From Nocardioides abyssi (GTDB lineage Bacteria; Actinomycetota; Actinomycetes; Propionibacteriales; Nocardioidaceae), in contig NZ_JAUHJR010000002.1 of NCBI RefSeq assembly GCF_030412915.1, forward strand, positions 186,001 through 250,000: 64,000 bases of DNA. Direction: 5' to 3'. Under the pieces are notes generated by a model. That model was not told the origin of the DNA, searched no databases, and was given only the letters and a program-made list of their open reading frames with translations. Both the position numbers and the translations under genes were made by a program. This document shows, in pieces, positions 60,121 to 64,000 of the stretch; the stretch's first letter is position 1; each line of letters begins with the position of its first letter.

Positions 60121-60798
60121 TCAGGCCAGCAGGTCGCGGATCTGCGGGAGCAGCCGGTCGAGGTCGCTCGCGTCGCGGAGCACGAGCACCGCGGGGAGCG
60201 CCTCGGCCGGGGCGCCCTCGCGGCCGGGCACGTCGACGTGCGACTCGACCTCGGCCATCGCCGCCCGGAAGGCGCGGCGCGCCTCGGTCGCGGTGGCCAG
60301 CTGCCCACGCAGCCACGCGCGCAGCACGTGGTTGTGGGCGGTGACGACGGCGTTGGCGATCAGCTCGGCGCGCAGCAGGCTCTCGGGCTCGCCGCCGAGC
60401 CAGCCGTGGATGTGGCGGGTGAAGGTCTGCTCGTACTGCCGGATCCCCGACCGCTCGCGCTCCTGCAGCGCCGGCACGCTCCGCGTCAGCCGGTAGCGCC
60501 GGCGCGCCCGCTCGCCCTCGTCGAGGTAGTGCTGGAGCACCAGCCCGGCCGCCTCGGAGACGCCGACGATGGCGGTACGCGGCGTGGCCGTCGCCAGCCG
60601 GGCCCCGATCGCGGTCAGCAGCTGCTCGTGGTCGGGGAAGACCACGTGCTCCTTGGAGCGGAACTGGCGGAAGAACGTCGTGCGCCCGACCCCCGCCCGC
60701 GCGGCGATGTCCTCGACCGTCGTGGCGTCGTACCCGCGCTCGGCGAACAGGTCGAACGCCGCCTCCACGATGCGCTCGCGTGCGCTGCGCTCCGCCAC
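60121..60798 (-). CDS. TetR-family transcriptional regulator
   Basis: 225 residues. The helix-turn-helix domain (about 5-50) reads RERIVEAAFDLFAERGYDATTVEDIAARAGVGRTTFFRQFRSKEHVVF. The C-terminal ligand-binding domain is all-helical with no recognisable subfamily motif. GTG 60798 has AGGGGG 5 nt upstream; the much longer open frame upstream is GC-driven. It is divergent from a 3-hydroxyacyl-CoA dehydrogenase gene and shares the palindrome at 60859-60875, so it probably represses both. Confidence 0.88.
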   Translation of the reverse strand: MAERSARERIVEAAFDLFAERGYDATTVEDIAARAGVGRTTFFRQFRSKEHVVFPDHEQLLTAIGARLATATPRTAIVGVSEAAGLVLQHYLDEGERARRRYRLTRSVPALQERERSGIRQYEQTFTRHIHGWLGGEPESLLRAELIANAVVTAHNHVLRAWLRGQLATATEARRAFRAAMAEVESHVDVPGREGAPAEALPAVLVLRDASDLDRLLPQIRDLLA

Positions 60799-60858
60799 CT
60801 GGTCCCCCTGCTCCCGCCTCCGACGCCGGCTCGTGCCGACCTGCCGCCCGCAGCCTAG

Positions 60859-60875
60859 ATGGTACGCAGTACCGT
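60859..60875. promoter_or_regulatory. Palindromic operator candidate for the TetR regulator
   Basis: ATGGTAC-GCA-GTACCGT, 6 of 7 arm positions matched, in the gap between divergent TetR and acyl-CoA genes. Confidence 0.6.
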
Positions 60876-60927
60876 AGTAGCGGCATCCGGTGCCACAGGG
60901 GCCGCCGGACGAGGGAGGTCGCACATC

Positions 60928-61782
60928 GTGGAACGCGTGGGAGTCGTCGGGTTCGGGCTCATGGGAGCCGGCATCGCGGAGGTCAGCGCACGCGCCGGCC
61001 TCGACGTCGTCGTGGTCGACGCCGACCAGGCCGCGGTCGACCGTGGCCGCTCGCGGCTCGAGGCATCGCTGCGCCGGGCCGAGGCCAAGGGCAAGCTGAC
61101 CGGCACCGAGGGGACAGCCGACGAGGTGCTGGCCCGGATCACCCCGGCCACCGACCTCGGCGCGCTCGCCGACCGCCAGCTCGTCGTCGAGGCGATCGTG
61201 GAGGACGAGACGGCCAAGGTCGAGCTCTTCCGCACCCTCGACAAGACGCTGACCGACGACGAGGCGATCCTGGCGTCCAACACCTCCTCGATCCCGATCA
61301 TGAAGCTCGGCGTCGTCACCCAGCGCCCCGAGAACGTGCTCGGCATCCACTTCTTCAACCCGGTCCCGGTCCTCAAGCTGGTCGAGCTCGTCCCGAGCCT
61401 GCTGACCGCCGACGAGACCACCGAGCGCAGCCGCGCCTTCGTCCAGGACCGCCTCGGCAAGCAGGCGATCGACTGCCAGGACCGCGCCGGTTTCGTCGTC
61501 AACGCGCTGCTGATCCCCTTCATCCTCTCCGCGATCCGGATGTACGAGTCCGGCTTCGCCTCCGCCGAGGACATCGACCAGGGCCTCGTGCTCGGCGCCG
61601 CCCACCCGCAGGGCCCGCTCGCGCTCGCCGACCTGATCGGCCTCGACACCACCAAGGCCGTCGCCGAGTCGCTCTACGAGGAGTTCAAGGAGCCGCTGTA
61701 CGCCGCCCCGCCGCTGCTCCAGCGGATGGTCGACGCCGGCCTGCTCGGTCGGAAGAGCGGCCGCGGCTTCTACACGTACTGA
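60928..61782 (+). CDS. 3-hydroxyacyl-CoA (3-hydroxybutyryl-CoA) dehydrogenase
   Basis: 284 residues. NAD-binding VGVVGFGLMGAGIAEVSA at the start, SNTSSIPI, catalytic His in HFFNPVPVLKLVE, and the C-terminal dimerisation domain with GFVVNALLIPFILSAIRMYE. It oxidises 3-hydroxyacyl-CoA in fatty-acid or butyrate metabolism. GTG 60928 is chosen because it begins at the first beta-strand and has GAGGGAGG 9 nt upstream. With the following acyl-CoA dehydrogenase it forms an operon under the TetR regulator. Confidence 0.9.
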   Translation: MERVGVVGFGLMGAGIAEVSARAGLDVVVVDADQAAVDRGRSRLEASLRRAEAKGKLTGTEGTADEVLARITPATDLGALADRQLVVEAIVEDETAKVELFRTLDKTLTDDEAILASNTSSIPIMKLGVVTQRPENVLGIHFFNPVPVLKLVELVPSLLTADETTERSRAFVQDRLGKQAIDCQDRAGFVVNALLIPFILSAIRMYESGFASAEDIDQGLVLGAAHPQGPLALADLIGLDTTKAVAESLYEEFKEPLYAAPPLLQRMVDAGLLGRKSGRGFYTY

Positions 61783-61848
61783 TCCACCACCCGGCCAGAC
61801 CCACCCAGCCAGACCCGCCCAGCCACACCCACCGGAGACACCCCGCAC

Positions 61849-63021
<1,173 letters not shown>

Positions 63022-63238
63022 CCTGCATGTTTGCTGTCCAGAGCGGCGATTCCTGCGACCATGGTGCCAGACAGGCGCGACGTGACAATGGCCGAGTTCG
63101 GCATTTCGCAGCACCGAGATGCACCCGTCCGCACGGTCTGTGTGTCGCTTGTGTGACACGTCCCTCCTGCTCGACGACGGGCGAGAACGCAGGCCGGTCG
63201 CCGTTCCGGCGGACCGGCATGTGAGGACGGCGACTGGG

Positions 63239-63244
63239 TACGGT
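63239..63244 (+). promoter_or_regulatory. Leaderless -10 hexamer TACGGT
   Basis: TACGGT, 7 nt before the ATG at 63252. It favours that ATG over the GTG at 63243. Confidence 0.45.
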
Positions 63245-63251
63245 GTGGCTG

Positions 63252-63722
63252 ATGCGCACGCACGAGACGTTGCTCGTGAAGCCAGCCCATGGGTGGCTGG
63301 TTGCCTGCGTGATGGCCTCGCTCGTCGTCCTGATGGGAGCCTCCGGCGATGACGTGTTCGCGCGCCATGTCGGCATGTCGGTCTCTGCGTCCCCGACGTC
63401 CGGCACCGCCCCTGGAGCCGACAGCCTGACCGTGCCGACGGACCCCCGGCTGGCCGCTGGTGAGGTTCTGACCGTTCGGCCCGACCACAGCAGCGACGAC
63501 CGCGGCACTGCCGCTCACACGCTTCACCTGCTCGGCGCCTGCTTGGCGATCTTGTGCGCCGCTGCGGTGCTTCTGCATCGCCGCGGATGGTGGCGCGGGT
63601 CAACACACGCGACTGCAGCACTGTCACCGCGGCTGACGTTTCCCGCCTCGTGGCTCGCGCGCGTGCTCAGGGGCCCTCCGCCCCGAGATCCGCCTCGCTT
63701 CTCTCCGGTGATCCGGACCTGA
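63252..63722 (+). CDS. DUF6153-like small membrane protein
   Basis: 156 residues. Two hydrophobic segments (WLVACVMASLVVLMGAS, about 15-31, and LHLLGACLAILCAAAVLL, about 90-108) separated by an extracytoplasmic Ser/Pro-rich loop, with a basic C-terminal tail. Size and layout resemble DUF6153 proteins, which in actinobacteria often sit beside copper-binding four-helix proteins; the family call is by resemblance only. The following gene is such a protein. Confidence 0.6.
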   Translation: MRTHETLLVKPAHGWLVACVMASLVVLMGASGDDVFARHVGMSVSASPTSGTAPGADSLTVPTDPRLAAGEVLTVRPDHSSDDRGTAAHTLHLLGACLAILCAAAVLLHRRGWWRGSTHATAALSPRLTFPASWLARVLRGPPPRDPPRFSPVIRT

Positions 63723-63817
63723 GGGCTGGTGCGTTCGCTTGCGCCACGGCTTGGCCGTGACGCGACTACGCACACCCGTACAGCAGGTCCACACCAACGA
63801 GAGACGGAGAGAAGACA

Positions 63818-64000
63818 ATGTCCAGCACGATCACCGAGATGATGAAGGCCTACCCCGCCGAGATCAACGCCGACCGCGAGCTCCTGGCACAGTGCGTGGC
63901 CGCATGCGTGGAGTGCGCCCAGACGTGCACCGCGTGCGCCGATGCGTGCCTCAGCGAGGAGATGGTCGCCGAGCTGACCAAGTGCATCCGCACGAACGCC
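63818..64000 (+). CDS. Four-helix-bundle copper-binding protein, 3' end outside window
   Basis: The first 61 residues are visible. Cysteines occur in helical spacing: LLAQCVAACVECAQTCTACADAC then LTKCIRT, as in Csp/DUF326 copper-storage proteins, where cysteines line the inside of a four-helix bundle and bind many Cu(I) ions. GGAGA lies 7 nt before ATG 63818. Probably co-expressed with or close to the DUF6153-like gene. The protein is expected to be about 110-130 residues in total. Confidence 0.85.
   Translation, partial: MSSTITEMMKAYPAEINADRELLAQCVAACVECAQTCTACADACLSEEMVAELTKCIRTNA

Overview
This is a very GC-rich (about 70-75% by eye), gene-dense chromosomal segment of an actinobacterium. 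Gene content (SigK/RskA-fasciclin locus, AccD3-like carboxyltransferase, HelD/HelR-like helicase, RNase J, several DUF222-HNH endonucleases, PQQ-type sugar dehydrogenase with a PKD domain), frequent GTG starts and many apparently leaderless promoters suggest Nocardioidaceae, with Nocardioides the most likely genus. The assignment rests on family recognition and style, not on a search. I found no tRNA, rRNA, prophage, transposase or CRISPR array.

Layout. 0-8 kb: truncated SGNH hydrolase, amidohydrolase, a secreted protein facing a Ser/Thr kinase, an ECF sigma factor coupled to an M1 metallopeptidase lipoprotein, and an epimerase-like protein. 8.2-9.9 kb: first DUF222-HNH/repeat cassette. 10-19 kb: carboxyltransferase, second Ser/Thr kinase, M20 peptidase, a branched-chain 2-oxoacid dehydrogenase operon (bkdABC), SRPBCC and DUF1360 proteins. 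19-25.9 kb: CDF transporter, glutathionyl-hydroquinone reductase-like GST, M15 peptidase, RNase J, HisC/Pat aminotransferase, VanZ. 25.9-27.9 kb: second HNH cassette. 28-43 kb: dimethylargininase with a divergent GntR regulator, membrane protein, LMW phosphatase and fructosamine kinase, secreted sugar dehydrogenase, two-component system with a lipoprotein, thioesterase, zwf, pabAB and a PhzE/TrpEG-like fusion enzyme. 43-47.5 kb: HelD-like helicase and enoyl-CoA hydratase. 47.5-49.3 kb: third HNH cassette. 49.3-64 kb: membrane molybdo-oxidoreductase, fasciclin lipoprotein with sigK-rskA, tyrosine phosphatase, MFS exporter, inositol-phosphatase-family enzyme, second SGNH hydrolase, flavin oxidoreductase, a TetR regulator divergent from fatty-acid oxidation genes, and the start of a copper-related pair.

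The most striking feature is a family of hairpin-forming repeats (called here A, B, C and L) closely linked to three near-identical DUF222-HNH genes. Each copy has a type A hairpin 22-23 nt upstream of a 69-nt conserved leader, the HNH gene, then a type B repeat. Type A stems vary in sequence but keep pairing. One A element is read through in frame inside the bkdC (E2) linker, another supplies the stop codon of the dimethylargininase gene, and two B elements contain a nested A at the same position where the third cassette has an uninterrupted B. This looks like a REP/REP13E12-type mobile or gene-conversion system.

A second theme is transcription. Twenty-one genes have a hexamer of the form (T/C)ANNNT exactly 6-8 nt before the start codon, as expected for leaderless mRNAs; I used this to choose starts.
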